NCBI RefSeq assembly: GCF_900091435.1
Contig: NZ_FMCS01000005.1
Span: forward strand, 248,001 to 312,000
Direction: 5' to 3'
From: Micromonospora chaiyaphumensis
GTDB taxonomy: Bacteria > Actinomycetota > Actinomycetes > Mycobacteriales > Micromonosporaceae
Length of the DNA: 64,000 nucleotides
Numbering within the stretch: the stretch's first letter is position 1; each line of letters opens with the position of its first letter. The position numbers and the translations under genes were made by a program. This document shows, piece after piece, positions 23,720 to 32,613 of the stretch. The notes below the pieces were generated by a model that was given only the letters and a program-made list of their open reading frames with translations, ran no database searches and was not told the origin of the DNA.

Positions 23720-26329
23720 TCAGGAGATCGCGCAGGCGGTGCCGTTCAGGGTGACCAGGTCGGGGCGGGGATTGGGGCCGCCGGCCGTCGACCCGTTGAG
23801 GCCGAAGGTGACCGTGCCGCCGGGCGCGATCCGCGCGTTCCACGACTCGTTGCGCGCGGTGACCGTCGCTCCCGCCTGGGTGACCTTCGCCGACCAGTAG
23901 CTCGCGACCCGCTGGTCCCCGGTGAAGGCCCACCGCAGGCTCCACCCGTTCACCGCCGACGGGCCGGTGTTGCGCACCGTCACCTGGGTGGTGAAGCCGT
24001 CCGGCCAGCTGCCGTGGGTGGTGTACGCGACCGCGCAGGTCGGCGCCGGCACGGCGCCCGCGTCGCCCTGGTCGGCGAGGAACGACGCCAGCCAGGCCAG
24101 CGCCGAGTTCCAGTTGATCGCCACCTCGTTGGTCGCGTACGAGTTGATGTCGTCGACGTAGCAGAACATCGGTGCGCAGCCGGCGAGCAGGTTGGCCGCG
24201 TACGGGTCCTGGAGGGCGGCGTTCGGGCCACCGGCCAGCGAGCCGGCCGGCGGGTTCGGCAGGTCCGGGTTCAGCTGGTGGGCGAAGATCCGGCTGTGCT
24301 GGTTGCGCGCGTGCTGCTCGCCCCAGCCGGTCACGTAGGACATGTTCAGCGCGTTGCGGCCGAGCAGGTAGTCGGCGCTCTGCACCGCCCCGTCCCGGTA
24401 CTTCGCGTCCCGGCTCAGGTCGAACGCCGTGGCCAGCACGATGGCGTTGTTGACCACGTTGCTGTTGCTGCCCCACACGTAGGCGTCGGCGGCGCCGGGC
24501 AGCGGCAGCCCGTAGGCCTGGTCCCGCAGCGTGGCCAGGTAGCGGTCGGCGGCGGCGGTCACCGAGGCGCGGATCCGGGTCCGTTCGGCGGCCGGCAGGC
24601 CGTTGGGCACGGTGGCCAGGTCGAGCCGGCCCAGCGCGGCCACGCTCTGCCAGCCGAACGCGCCGCCCGGAGCGAAGACGTCGGCCGTGTGCAGGGGCGA
24701 CGCGGTGAGGTCGGCCAGGTACGGCGATCCGCCGGTGGTGAGCCACAGCTCGGCGGCCGCCCAGTAGAACTCGTCGGTGACGTTCGTGTCGTCGTACGCG
24801 CCGCCGCCGGTGCTGTCGGTCGCCGGGGCGTAGACCGCCGGGTGGGCCTTGGCCGCCGCGTACGCGGTCTTCGCGGCGGCGCCGCAGCGGGCCGCGAACG
24901 CGGCGTCGTACGGGGCGAAGAGGCGGGCGCACTGTGCGGCCACGGCGGCCAGGTTGAGGGTGGCGGCGGTGGACGGCGGGTGCAGCTCGCGGGGCTGCGG
25001 GTCGTCCTGCGGCGCGAGTGGCAGGCCGGTCCAGTTCCGGTCGTGGATCTTGTGGTGGACCATCCCGGCCAGCGGTTGCCCGGCCGGCACCTGCATGCGC
25101 AGCAGGAACTCCAGCTCCCACCGGGCCTCGTCGAGGATGTCGGGGACCTGGTTGCCGCGCTCGGGCACGCGCAGGGTGCTGTCGCCCAGCGCCGCGCCGC
25201 CGGCCGCCGTCTCCGCCGTCCTGGTCCGCTCGAACGCGTTGAGCAGCTGGTAGGTGGCGACGCCGCCGTTGACCACGTACTTGCCGTGGTCGCCGGCGTC
25301 GTACCAGCCGCCGCGCACGTCGAGGGAGTAGTCGCAGACGCCGGGCTGGCAGGGCACGTCGGTGTCGCCCTGGTTGGGTGCCACGCCGAGGTGGCCCGCC
25401 GGGCGGGCGAAGCCGGCGCCGATCAGGTCACCGTCGATCGGGATGCCGCTGCGCTGGGCGTAGAAGAACTGGAGCGAGTCGGCGCGCAGCCGGTCGTAGA
25501 GGGTGCCGGAGATGTCGAAGGGGTGGCTGGCCTCCCCGTCGACGACCAGGGTGTAGCCGGTGCCCGGGGTGCGGTACGCGGAGAAGTCGATGGTCTGCAC
25601 CGGCTGCCCCGACGCCGGGTCGGCGCCGCGCGGCGTGGTGTTCCCCTCCGCCACGACGGTCCCGGCGGCCGACCGCAGCTGCCACGGCAGCGCCTCGGCG
25701 GCGTCGGTGACCACGGTGGCGTGCTTCGGCCCGCCGGGCAGGTAGCCGACCTGGTTGACCCGCACCCGCGGCCCGGTGTCCGGCTCGTAGGGCGGGGCGG
25801 CCTCGCCGCCCCGCAGGGACACGTTGTCCAGGCAGAACGCCTGCGCCTCCGCGCTGCCGCCGACCTGGAAGATCAGTTGGGCGCCGGCGTTGTCGGCCGG
25901 GGCGGTGAACGTCGTGGTGACGTGCCGGGCGGCGCCGGTCGCGGTCGCGTCCACGCTCGCGTACGTCGTGTAGGGCGCGCTGCCGAGCTGGAGCACCGCC
26001 CGGAGCGCCGCGCCGGGGGTGGCGGAGACGTCGAAGGAGAGCGCGTACTCGGCGCCGGCGATCAGCGGCACGGCGTCCTGCCCGATGCCGGCGTCCCAGG
26101 GGTTGGCCAGGCCGCCGGGGACGGTGGTGCAGAGCCGGCCGTCGGTGACGCCGAGTTCGCCGGTGCCGTAGGAGAACCAGGGGGAGGTGCCGGCGCTGAA
26201 GTCGCCGTTGCGCAGCTGTTCGGGGGCGTCCGGCGGCACCTCGGCGCGGGCCGGAGCGGCGGGGCCGCCGGCGAGCGCGAGGGTGGTGGCCGCGGCGAGG
26301 GCGGTGAGCCGGCGTCGGGATGGGGTCAC
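23720..26329 (-). CDS. Secreted glycoside hydrolase family 9 cellulase with CBM4/9, Ig-like and CBM2 domains
   Basis: 869 residues. Signal peptide ([18 protein letters not shown], cleavage near ARA-EV); a CBM4/9-type domain (about 35-180, [15 protein letters not shown]); a CelD_N Ig-like domain (about 200-290, [19 protein letters not shown]); the GH9 barrel (about 300-745) with the nucleophile-side [12 protein letters not shown] and, late, [16 protein letters not shown] and the acid-side [11 protein letters not shown]; then a CBM2 cellulose-binding domain at the end. It cleaves cellulose outside the cell, probably processively like other CBM4-Ig-GH9 enzymes. A perfect CebR operator lies 39 bp upstream, so cellobiose should induce it. 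Confidence 0.95.
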   Translation of the reverse strand: MTPSRRRLTALAAATTLALAGGPAAPARAEVPPDAPEQLRNGDFSAGTSPWFSYGTGELGVTDGRLCTTVPGGLANPWDAGIGQDAVPLIAGAEYALSFDVSATPGAALRAVLQLGSAPYTTYASVDATATGAARHVTTTFTAPADNAGAQLIFQVGGSAEAQAFCLDNVSLRGGEAAPPYEPDTGPRVRVNQVGYLPGGPKHATVVTDAAEALPWQLRSAAGTVVAEGNTTPRGADPASGQPVQTIDFSAYRTPGTGYTLVVDGEASHPFDISGTLYDRLRADSLQFFYAQRSGIPIDGDLIGAGFARPAGHLGVAPNQGDTDVPCQPGVCDYSLDVRGGWYDAGDHGKYVVNGGVATYQLLNAFERTRTAETAAGGAALGDSTLRVPERGNQVPDILDEARWELEFLLRMQVPAGQPLAGMVHHKIHDRNWTGLPLAPQDDPQPRELHPPSTAATLNLAAVAAQCARLFAPYDAAFAARCGAAAKTAYAAAKAHPAVYAPATDSTGGGAYDDTNVTDEFYWAAAELWLTTGGSPYLADLTASPLHTADVFAPGGAFGWQSVAALGRLDLATVPNGLPAAERTRIRASVTAAADRYLATLRDQAYGLPLPGAADAYVWGSNSNVVNNAIVLATAFDLSRDAKYRDGAVQSADYLLGRNALNMSYVTGWGEQHARNQHSRIFAHQLNPDLPNPPAGSLAGGPNAALQDPYAANLLAGCAPMFCYVDDINSYATNEVAINWNSALAWLASFLADQGDAGAVPAPTCAVAYTTHGSWPDGFTTQVTVRNTGPSAVNGWSLRWAFTGDQRVASYWSAKVTQAGATVTARNESWNARIAPGGTVTFGLNGSTAGGPNPRPDLVTLNGTACAIS

Positions 26330-26367
26330 GGAGGTTCCTTCCGTGCGCGGGGGACGGGTCCGGAAGC

Positions 26368-26381
26368 TGGGAGCGCTCCCA
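26368..26381. promoter_or_regulatory. CebR operator
   Basis: TGGGAGCGCTCCCA, a perfect 14-bp palindrome identical to the established CebR consensus of actinomycetes, 39 bp upstream of the cellulase start. A half-like copy (GCTCCCAG) follows at 26395-26402. CebR (LacI family) would release this site when cellobiose is present. Confidence 0.9.
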
Positions 26382-26534
26382 ATGTCGGATCGATGCTCCC
26401 AGCGCGCTCGACCGCTGTCAATCGATCCGGTCCGATGGACGCGTGCCGCGCCGACAGTGAGATTCACCGCGCCACGTAGCATGGTCCTGATCTCCTAGAG
26501 ACAACCGAACCCTCCAACTGGCAGGCTGCGTCCC

Positions 26535-27260
26535 ATGACCCTGAAGCTTCGTTCCGTCGGGGCGAGCGACCGTGGGCTGATCCGCAGTGGCAACCAGGAC
26601 GCCCAGCACGCCGGCAGGTGGCTCGTCGCCGTGGCCGACGGCATGGGCGGCATGGCGGCCGGTGACCTGGCCAGCCGCATCGCGATGGACGCGGTCACGC
26701 CGCTGGACGTGGAGACCCCCGAGGACGGGCTGGTCGCGGCCCTCCAGGGCGGCATCGAGCTGGCCACGGCGCGGATCCGGCAGGCGGTCGAGGAGGACCC
26801 GGAACGCCAGGGCATGGGCACCACCCTCACGGCGCTGCTGTTCGCCCGCACGGGCAGCTGCCTGGCGCTGGCGCACGTCGGCGACTCCCGGGCCTACCTG
26901 TTCCGGGAGGGCGTGCTGAAGCAGGTCACCCGGGACGACACCTTCGTGCAGATGCTGGTCGACCAGGGCGTGATCACCGCCGAACAGGCGAGCAGCCACC
27001 CCCGCCGGGCCGTGGTGACCCAGGCGTTGCAGGGCGACGAGGTTTCCCCGACCTACGCGACGATGGTGCCCTGGGCCGGCGACCGCTGGCTGCTGTGCAG
27101 CGACGGGCTCTCCAACGTGGTCCGTCCCGACACCCTCGCCGAGGTGCTCGGCGGCCAACCCGACCGGGAGGCATGCGCGGCCAAGCTGATCGACCTGGCG
27201 TTGCGGGCCGGCGGCCCGGACAACGTCACCGTGGTCATCGCGGACGTGGTCGAGGAATAG
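26535..27260 (+). CDS. PP2C-type serine/threonine protein phosphatase
   Basis: 241 residues, soluble, metal-dependent phosphatase. Motifs: RSGNQDAQ (motif 1 variant; RxxNQDA), VADGMGGMAAGDLAS, GMGTTLTALLF, LAHVGDSRAYLFREG, and the C-terminal SDGLSNVV and GGPDNVTVVI with the metal-binding Asp residues. It is the catalytic domain of the PstP group without the membrane anchor. It stands alone, so its kinase partner cannot be named from the neighbourhood. Start ATG at 26535. Confidence 0.93.
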   Translation: MTLKLRSVGASDRGLIRSGNQDAQHAGRWLVAVADGMGGMAAGDLASRIAMDAVTPLDVETPEDGLVAALQGGIELATARIRQAVEEDPERQGMGTTLTALLFARTGSCLALAHVGDSRAYLFREGVLKQVTRDDTFVQMLVDQGVITAEQASSHPRRAVVTQALQGDEVSPTYATMVPWAGDRWLLCSDGLSNVVRPDTLAEVLGGQPDREACAAKLIDLALRAGGPDNVTVVIADVVEE

Positions 27261-27266
27261 CCGGAG

Positions 27267-29777
27267 TCAGCGCCGGCGCGGGCTGGCCCGCCGGGTGGGC
27301 TCGGCGCCGGCCGGGTCCTCCGGCCACGGGTGGCGCGGATAGCGCCCGCGCAGCTCGGCCCGCACCTGCGGGTAGCCGGTCCGCCAGAACGACGCCAGGT
27401 CGGCGGTGACCGCCACCGGCCGGCCGGCGGGGGAGAGCAGGTGCAGCAGCACCGGCACCCGGCCGTCGGCGATCCGCGGGGCGGCCGGCCAGCCGAACGT
27501 CTCCTGGAGCTTCACCGCCAGCACCGGGGCGGCCGGGTCGGCGTAGTCGAGGCGGATCCGCGATCCGCTCGGCACCGGGAGCCGCTCCGGCGCCAGCTCG
27601 TCCAGCCGCGCCGCCTGCCGCCAGTCCAGCAGCCGGCGCAGCGCCGCCGCCACGTCGACCCGGGCCAGGTCCGCCCGGCGGCGCGCGCGGGCCAGCTCGG
27701 GGCCGAGCCAGGCCGGCGCCGCGGCGAGCAGAGCGGCGTCGGAGACGTCCGGCCACTCGTCGCCGAGCGCCTGCCGGCAGAAGGCCAGCCGCCGGCGCAG
27801 CGTCGTGGCCTCCGGCGTCCAGGTGAGCAGGGCCAGGCCCTCCTGGCGCAGCCCCGCGAGCACCGCCTCGGCGAGCCGCGCCGGATCGGGTGCGGTGAGG
27901 GGCCGGTCGACCAGCTCGATGGCGCCGAGCCGCACCACCTCCCGGGCCACCACGTCCCCACCGGACCAACCGACCTCGCGGGCGTCGCGCAGCAGCGGCC
28001 CACCGGCCTCCCGGGCGGTCGCCTCGTCCACCGGGGTGGCCAGCCGGACCCGCGCGGTCGGCGCGCCGGGGGAGCGGTCGGCCACGGCGATCGCCAGCCA
28101 TTCGGACCCCACCAGCCCCGACCCGGCCGCCACCTCCGCGGCGGTCCCACCGGCCATCAGGTACGCGGACCCGCCCGCCCGCCGCACCCGCGCCAACCGC
28201 TCCGGGTACGCGAGCCCGACCAGCAGCCCCGCGGCGAGATCGTCGGGCAGGCGGTCCGGCCCGGGGCGAGCGGCGGGAACGGCGGTGCGCAGGCGGCGTA
28301 CCTCGGCGCGCCAGCGGGCGGTGGCGGCCGGGTCGACGCCGGTGCGCAGCCGGCGCCAGAGGGCGGTGAGGTCGTCCCCGGCGCCGCCCAGCGTCTCCTC
28401 GGCGAGCAGCGCCACGACCTCGGCGGCCCGGTCGGCGCCGACCCGTTCCGCGCCGTCGAGCAGCGCACGGGCCAGCCGGGGATGCGCGCCGGCGGCCGCG
28501 ATGGCGCGCCCCCGGGCGGTGATCCGGCCGTCGGCGTCGACCGCGCCGAGCGTGGCCAGCGTGTCCCGGGCGACGGCCAGCGCGGCCGGCGGCGGGGGAT
28601 CGGGCAGCGCCAGGCCGGCCCCGTCCGGGGTGCCCCAGGCGGCCAGCTCCAGCGCGAACCCGGTCAGGTCGGCGGCGGCGATCTCCGGCTCGGGCTGCGG
28701 GGCGAGCCGGGCGTGGGTCGCCTCGGACCAGCACCGGTAGACCGCGCCCGGCGCTTCCCGCCCCGCGCGACCGGCCCGCTGCGTGGCCGCCGCGCGCGAC
28801 ACCGGCACGGTGACCAGCGCGCCCAGCCCGCGGGCCAGGTCGGTGCGGGCCACGCGGCTGAGCCCGGCGTCCACCACGACGCGGACCCCCGGCACGGTCA
28901 GGCTGCTCTCCGCCACGGCGGTGGCCAGCACCACCCGGCGCCGGCCCGGCAGCGGCGTCAGTGCCTCGTCCTGCGCGGCGCCCGGGAGCCGGCCGTGCAG
29001 GGGCAGCACGGCGACCGCGTCGCGCAGGTCGGCCAGGCGGCCCGCCACGGCCGTGATCTCGCCGGCTCCGGGCAGGAAGACCAGCACGTCCCCGTCCCGC
29101 TCGCGCAGCGCCCGGCGCACCGTCGCGGCCACGTGGTCCAGCAGCCCGCGGTCGACCCGGCCCGCGCCGGGCGCGGCGACCGGGCGCGGCGGGGGCGCCC
29201 AGATCCGGTCCACCGGGTGCAGGGCGGCCTCGGCCCGGACCACCGGCGCGGCGGCGTCACCGCCGAGCAGCGCGGCGAACCGGTCCGCCTGCGGGGTGGC
29301 TGACATGGCCAGCAGCCGCAGATCCGGCCGGAGCGTGCCGCGGGCCTCCACGCTGAACGCCAGTGCGAGGTCGGCGTCGAGCTGCCGCTCGTGGCACTCG
29401 TCGAGCAGCACCGCGCCGACGCCGGGCAGCTCCGGGTCGTGGTGCAGCCGGCGGACCAGCAGGCCGGTGGTGACGACCTCGATCCGGGTCCGCGGACCGA
29501 CGCGGCGCTCGCCGCGCACCGCGTACCCGATCCGGTCGCCGACCCGCTCCCCGAGCAGGGCGGCCATCCGGTGCGCGGCGGCCCGCGCGGCCACCCGGCG
29601 GGGCTGGGCGATCACGACCCGGCCGGGAACCTCGTCGGCCACCGCGAGCGGCGCGAGGGTGGTCTTGCCGGTGCCCGGCGGTGCCACGAGGACCGCCGCG
29701 CCGGCCGCGTCCAGCGCCTCGACCAGCGCCGGCAGCACCGGCCGGACCGGCAGGTCCAGCGAGACGTCGGAGAGCAC
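27267..29777 (-). CDS. hrpB: ATP-dependent helicase HrpB
   Basis: 836 residues, DEAH/RHA helicase of the bacterial HrpB family. Motifs: APPGTGKTTLAP (Walker A), QPRRVAARAAAHRMA (Ia), LLDECHERQLDADLAL (DECH box), MSATPQADRFA (III), QRAGRAGREAPGAVYR (VI); the long C-terminal half carries the HrpB domain ending near YPRHPWPEDP. GTG at 29777 begins the conserved LSDVSLDLPVRPVLP; the frame stays open upstream without coding character. Biological role in actinomycetes is unclear, probably RNA metabolism. It is convergent with the phosphatase gene, 6 bp apart. Confidence 0.93.
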   Translation of the reverse strand: MLSDVSLDLPVRPVLPALVEALDAAGAAVLVAPPGTGKTTLAPLAVADEVPGRVVIAQPRRVAARAAAHRMAALLGERVGDRIGYAVRGERRVGPRTRIEVVTTGLLVRRLHHDPELPGVGAVLLDECHERQLDADLALAFSVEARGTLRPDLRLLAMSATPQADRFAALLGGDAAAPVVRAEAALHPVDRIWAPPPRPVAAPGAGRVDRGLLDHVAATVRRALRERDGDVLVFLPGAGEITAVAGRLADLRDAVAVLPLHGRLPGAAQDEALTPLPGRRRVVLATAVAESSLTVPGVRVVVDAGLSRVARTDLARGLGALVTVPVSRAAATQRAGRAGREAPGAVYRCWSEATHARLAPQPEPEIAAADLTGFALELAAWGTPDGAGLALPDPPPPAALAVARDTLATLGAVDADGRITARGRAIAAAGAHPRLARALLDGAERVGADRAAEVVALLAEETLGGAGDDLTALWRRLRTGVDPAATARWRAEVRRLRTAVPAARPGPDRLPDDLAAGLLVGLAYPERLARVRRAGGSAYLMAGGTAAEVAAGSGLVGSEWLAIAVADRSPGAPTARVRLATPVDEATAREAGGPLLRDAREVGWSGGDVVAREVVRLGAIELVDRPLTAPDPARLAEAVLAGLRQEGLALLTWTPEATTLRRRLAFCRQALGDEWPDVSDAALLAAAPAWLGPELARARRRADLARVDVAAALRRLLDWRQAARLDELAPERLPVPSGSRIRLDYADPAAPVLAVKLQETFGWPAAPRIADGRVPVLLHLLSPAGRPVAVTADLASFWRTGYPQVRAELRGRYPRHPWPEDPAGAEPTRRASPRRR

Positions 29778-29873
29778 GGACCCACTCTCGCACCCCGGGC
29801 CGGGCGTCCGGCGTCGGGTCCTGTTCGATTTCTCACCTTGACCGTGACCGCTGCCTCGCGTGGAGTGACGGTC

Positions 29874-30605
29874 ATGGCGATGATGGCGTACGACGAGACG
29901 TCGGCCGAGGCCTTCGCGGCGACCCGGCACGTGCCGGCCTGCGGCCTGGCGAGCTGGCGCGCCGCGGTGGCCCGGCACCTGCCCGTCGGGCCCGGTGACC
30001 GGGTGCTCGACGTGGGCGCGGGCACCGGCGCGTGGGCCGCCGCCTTCCGGGCCTGGTACGGGGTGGGCGTGCTGGCGATCGAGCCGGCGGCGGCCATGCG
30101 GGCCCGCTCGGCGTACCCGGGGATGGTGGCCGGTCGGGCGGAGGCGCTGCCCCTCGCGGCGGCCGGCCTGGACGGCGCGTGGCTCTCCACCGTGGTGCAC
30201 CACCTGTCCGACCTGCCCGCGGTCGCCGCCGAGCTGCGCCGGGTGCTGCGGCCCGGCGCGCCGGTGCTGATCCGGTCGGTCTTCGCCGGCCGGGGCGGTG
30301 GCGTCACGCTGTTCCGCTGGTTCCCGGAGGCGCTGCGGGTGCTGGAGGCCTACCCGTCGGTGGCCGAGGTCTGCGCGGCGTTCGAGCCGGCCGGGTTCGC
30401 CCCGGTCGCGCTGGAGCCGGTGCCGCAGGTCACCGCCCCCTCGCTCGCGGCGGCGGCCGACGGGCTGCGGCGCGCCGCGCACACCCCGCTGGCGCTGCTC
30501 GACGACGCCGACTACGACCGGGGGATGCGCCGGCTGCGCGCGGCGGCGCGGCGGACCCCGGACGCCCCGGTGGTCGACGCGCTGGACCTGCTGGTGCTGC
30601 GCTGA
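29874..30605 (+). CDS. SAM-dependent methyltransferase, class I
   Basis: 243 residues, Rossmann-fold methyltransferase. SAM motif I VLDVGAGTGAWAAAF (about 43-57), the acidic tip IEPAAAMRARS, and WLSTVVHHLSDL (post-motif, UbiE/type-11 style) with ELRRVLRPGAPVLI. Substrate unknown: small molecule rather than nucleic acid is likely from the Methyltransf_11 pattern. GGAG lies eight bases before the ATG at 29874. Divergent from hrpB, convergent with the sigma gene. Confidence 0.85.
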   Translation: MAMMAYDETSAEAFAATRHVPACGLASWRAAVARHLPVGPGDRVLDVGAGTGAWAAAFRAWYGVGVLAIEPAAAMRARSAYPGMVAGRAEALPLAAAGLDGAWLSTVVHHLSDLPAVAAELRRVLRPGAPVLIRSVFAGRGGGVTLFRWFPEALRVLEAYPSVAEVCAAFEPAGFAPVALEPVPQVTAPSLAAAADGLRRAAHTPLALLDDADYDRGMRRLRAAARRTPDAPVVDALDLLVLR

Positions 30606-30611
30606 ACGGAA

Positions 30612-30642
30612 CGGCCCGGCCGGCGCACCGCCGACCGGGCCG
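30612..30642. terminator. First hairpin between convergent genes
   Basis: CGGCCCGG (30612-30619) pairs with CCGGGCCG (30635-30642), 15-nt loop, directly after the methyltransferase stop. Confidence 0.5.
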
Positions 30643-30657
30643 GAGTGGACGTCGAAC

Positions 30658-30685
30658 GGTGGCCGGGCCCGCCGACCCGGCCACC
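30658..30685. terminator. Second hairpin, terminator for the sigma factor gene
   Basis: GGTGGCCGGG (30658-30667) and CCCGGCCACC (30676-30685), perfect 10-bp stem with an 8-nt loop, 12 bp beyond the sigma gene stop on the minus strand. Confidence 0.6.
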
Positions 30686-30696
30686 GCCGCCACCCC

Positions 30697-31521
30697 CTAG
30701 TACGTTCCGTCGAGCTGCCCCCGCAGCTTCGTGAGTGCCCGGGCCAGCAGCCGGGACACGTGCATCTGGGAGACGCCGATCTGCTCGGCGATCTGCGACT
30801 GGGTGAGGTTGCCGTAGAAGCGCAGCGTGAGGATCTTCTGCTCGCGCTCGTCGAGGGTGGCCAGCGCCGGCCCGAGGGCGACGCGCAGCTCGGCCAGCTC
30901 GAACTCGCCGTCCTCGCCGCCGAGCATGTCGCCCAGCTCGGTGGCCCGGTCGCCGTCGCCGGTCGGGGTGGACAGCGACACCGCGTTGTAGGCGCGGGCG
31001 CCCTCCAGGCCCTCCAGGACCTCTTCCTCGGTGAGGTTGAGGTGGCCGGCGATGTCGGCGACGGTCGGCGAGCGGCCGAGGGTCTGCAGCAGCGTGCTGT
31101 TGGCGTCGGAGATGGCCAGCCGCAGCTCCTGGAGGCGGCGCGGCACCCGGATGTCCCAGGTGCGGTCGCGGAAGTGGCGCTTCAGCTCGCCGATGATGGT
31201 CGGGATGGCGTAGCCCGCGAAGTCGACGCCGCGGGACGGGTCGAACTTGTCGATCGCCTTGATGAGGCCGACGGCGGCGGTCTGCGCCAGGTCGTCGGTG
31301 GGCTCGCCCCGGCCGCTGTAGCGGTGGGCCAGGTGGTTGGCGAGAGGCAGCCAGGCCTCGATCGCCCGGTCGCGCAGGGCGGCGCGCGAGGGGTGGTGGG
31401 CGGGCAGGGCCGCCATCGCGTTGAGCAGGTCGGCGGCGCTGTCGGTGAGCGCCCTCGGGTCGAGCTTCTCGGAGGTGGACGGCGTTGTCGTCGCCGGCTC
31501 GCTGAGCGTGTGCGCGGTCAT
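30697..31521 (-). CDS. RNA polymerase sigma factor of the SigB/SigF (general stress/sporulation) family
   Basis: 274 residues. Regions 2 (about 65-140, YSGRGEPTDDLAQTAAVGLIKAIDKFDPSRG), 3 (about 150-200) and 4 (about 220-272, LTLRFYGNLTQSQIAEQIGVSQMHVSRLLARALTKLR) are complete, placing it in group 3 with Bacillus SigB/F and the many Streptomyces SigB-like factors. The 40-residue N-terminus is variable. Such factors recognise GTTT-N15/16-GGGTAY promoters, several of which occur in this window. No anti-sigma gene adjoins it; partner-switching regulators lie at 41.1 and 44.3 kb. Start ATG at 31521 with GGGAGGA. Confidence 0.92.
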   Translation of the reverse strand: MTAHTLSEPATTTPSTSEKLDPRALTDSAADLLNAMAALPAHHPSRAALRDRAIEAWLPLANHLAHRYSGRGEPTDDLAQTAAVGLIKAIDKFDPSRGVDFAGYAIPTIIGELKRHFRDRTWDIRVPRRLQELRLAISDANSTLLQTLGRSPTVADIAGHLNLTEEEVLEGLEGARAYNAVSLSTPTGDGDRATELGDMLGGEDGEFELAELRVALGPALATLDEREQKILTLRFYGNLTQSQIAEQIGVSQMHVSRLLARALTKLRGQLDGTY

Positions 31522-31799
31522 GGGTGGTCCTCCCTGCACCTCGTCCGCGAAACAAAAAAGACGTGACGCTTCGGTTTAGCTTCAGTTAGGCCGTTCGGAA
31601 GCCACCTTAACCTGATCGGCCGGAGGAAATCTAGCCGAAAGTACGATGTACTTAAGCCGTGTCTCAGTCTTAAAGCCCACGAAGAAGGACAGAAGCCCTT
31701 CAGGTGGCCGTCGGGGCCGGTTGACCGGACGGATGAACCCGGGGGCCGACCGGTCAACGTGAAACCCGACAGTCGGCTCAGACTGTCGCCTTTCCGTCG
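31522..31799. other. AT-richer intergenic region upstream of the sigma factor
   Basis: Gene-free stretch between divergent genes, unusually AT-rich near the sigma gene (AAACAAAAAAG at 31549-31559). It contains two inverted repeats: GTTGACCGG/CCGGTCAAC (31720-31728, 31750-31758) and GACAGTC/GACTGTC (31768-31774, 31781-31787). I see no credible small reading frame. The sigma gene probably has a long 5' leader or several promoters here, but I could not fix a -10. Confidence 0.5.
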
Positions 31800-31828
31800 T
31801 TGTCCCACTGACGGGACCTCCGTAGCGT
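31800..31828 (+). promoter_or_regulatory. Housekeeping-type promoter of the acetoacetate-decarboxylase-like gene
   Basis: TTGTCC (31800-31805), 17-bp spacer, TAGCGT (31823-31828); the start codon follows at 31858 with GGAGG before it. Confidence 0.5.
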
Positions 31829-31857
31829 CCAGGGTGGTACACGTCTACGGAGGCACC

Positions 31858-32613
31858 GTGCTGGATCCCGCCGCTCCGCAACTCGTCGTCAACGCCCGGA
31901 CGCTGCTGTTCAGCTGGCTCCCGGCGGACCCCGACGCGGTCGCGGCGCTCGTCCCGGCCGGCCTCCGCCCGCACCCCGACCGTGAGGTGTTCCTCTGCCA
32001 GTACGTGGTGGACGACGAGACCCAGACCTCGGGGTTCGGCGCGTACTCGCTCACCTTCCTCGGTGTCTCACTCACGGACATGGACCCGCCCGACGGTGAG
32101 ACGCCCGGCGGCTGGTGGACGCACTACCTCGCCTCCAGCCCGCGCGTCCGGCAGTACGCGTCCGCCCGGGGCGCCCCGGCGGAGCCGGGGGAGACCCTGC
32201 TCGACGTCCGGGGCGGGCGGCTCACCGCCGAGACGTGGGCCGACGGGCGGCCGCTCATCCAGGTCACCGCCCGGGTCGGGCACACCGGCACGGAGGCGCA
32301 CAACGGCCACCACCGCTACCTCACGGCACGTGACGGCGAGCTGATCGTCGCGGACTACCCGTACGTGGCCGAGCCGGTGTCGCCGTTCGAGGTCGAGTCG
32401 GTGGAGTTCCTCGCCCCGGAGCACCCGGTCTACGCGCTCCGGCCGGCCAACCCGCTACAGGTCTGCTGGGGCTTCTACTCGCCCCGGGTGTCGTTCGCGT
32501 ACCCGGCGCGACCGAACGCGCTGGACGAGCCGCTGCCCGCGGCGGAACCGGTCGCGGCGGCTCACCAGGTGCCGGCACGCCGGGCGCGCAGCGGCCTGCC
32601 GTCCGGGTCGTAG
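31858..32613 (+). CDS. Acetoacetate decarboxylase-like (ADC superfamily) protein
   Basis: 251 residues. The fold resembles acetoacetate decarboxylase and related DUF2071-type proteins: LFSWLPADPDAVAALVPAGLRPHPDREVFLCQYVV near the start, and PYVAEPVSPFEVESVEFL in the second half. The Schiff-base lysine of true decarboxylases is not evident, so it may act on another substrate or only bind a ligand. GTG start at 31858 with GGAGG five bases upstream. Its last 52 bp overlap the end of the convergent phospholipase gene. Confidence 0.7.
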   Translation: MLDPAAPQLVVNARTLLFSWLPADPDAVAALVPAGLRPHPDREVFLCQYVVDDETQTSGFGAYSLTFLGVSLTDMDPPDGETPGGWWTHYLASSPRVRQYASARGAPAEPGETLLDVRGGRLTAETWADGRPLIQVTARVGHTGTEAHNGHHRYLTARDGELIVADYPYVAEPVSPFEVESVEFLAPEHPVYALRPANPLQVCWGFYSPRVSFAYPARPNALDEPLPAAEPVAAAHQVPARRARSGLPSGS

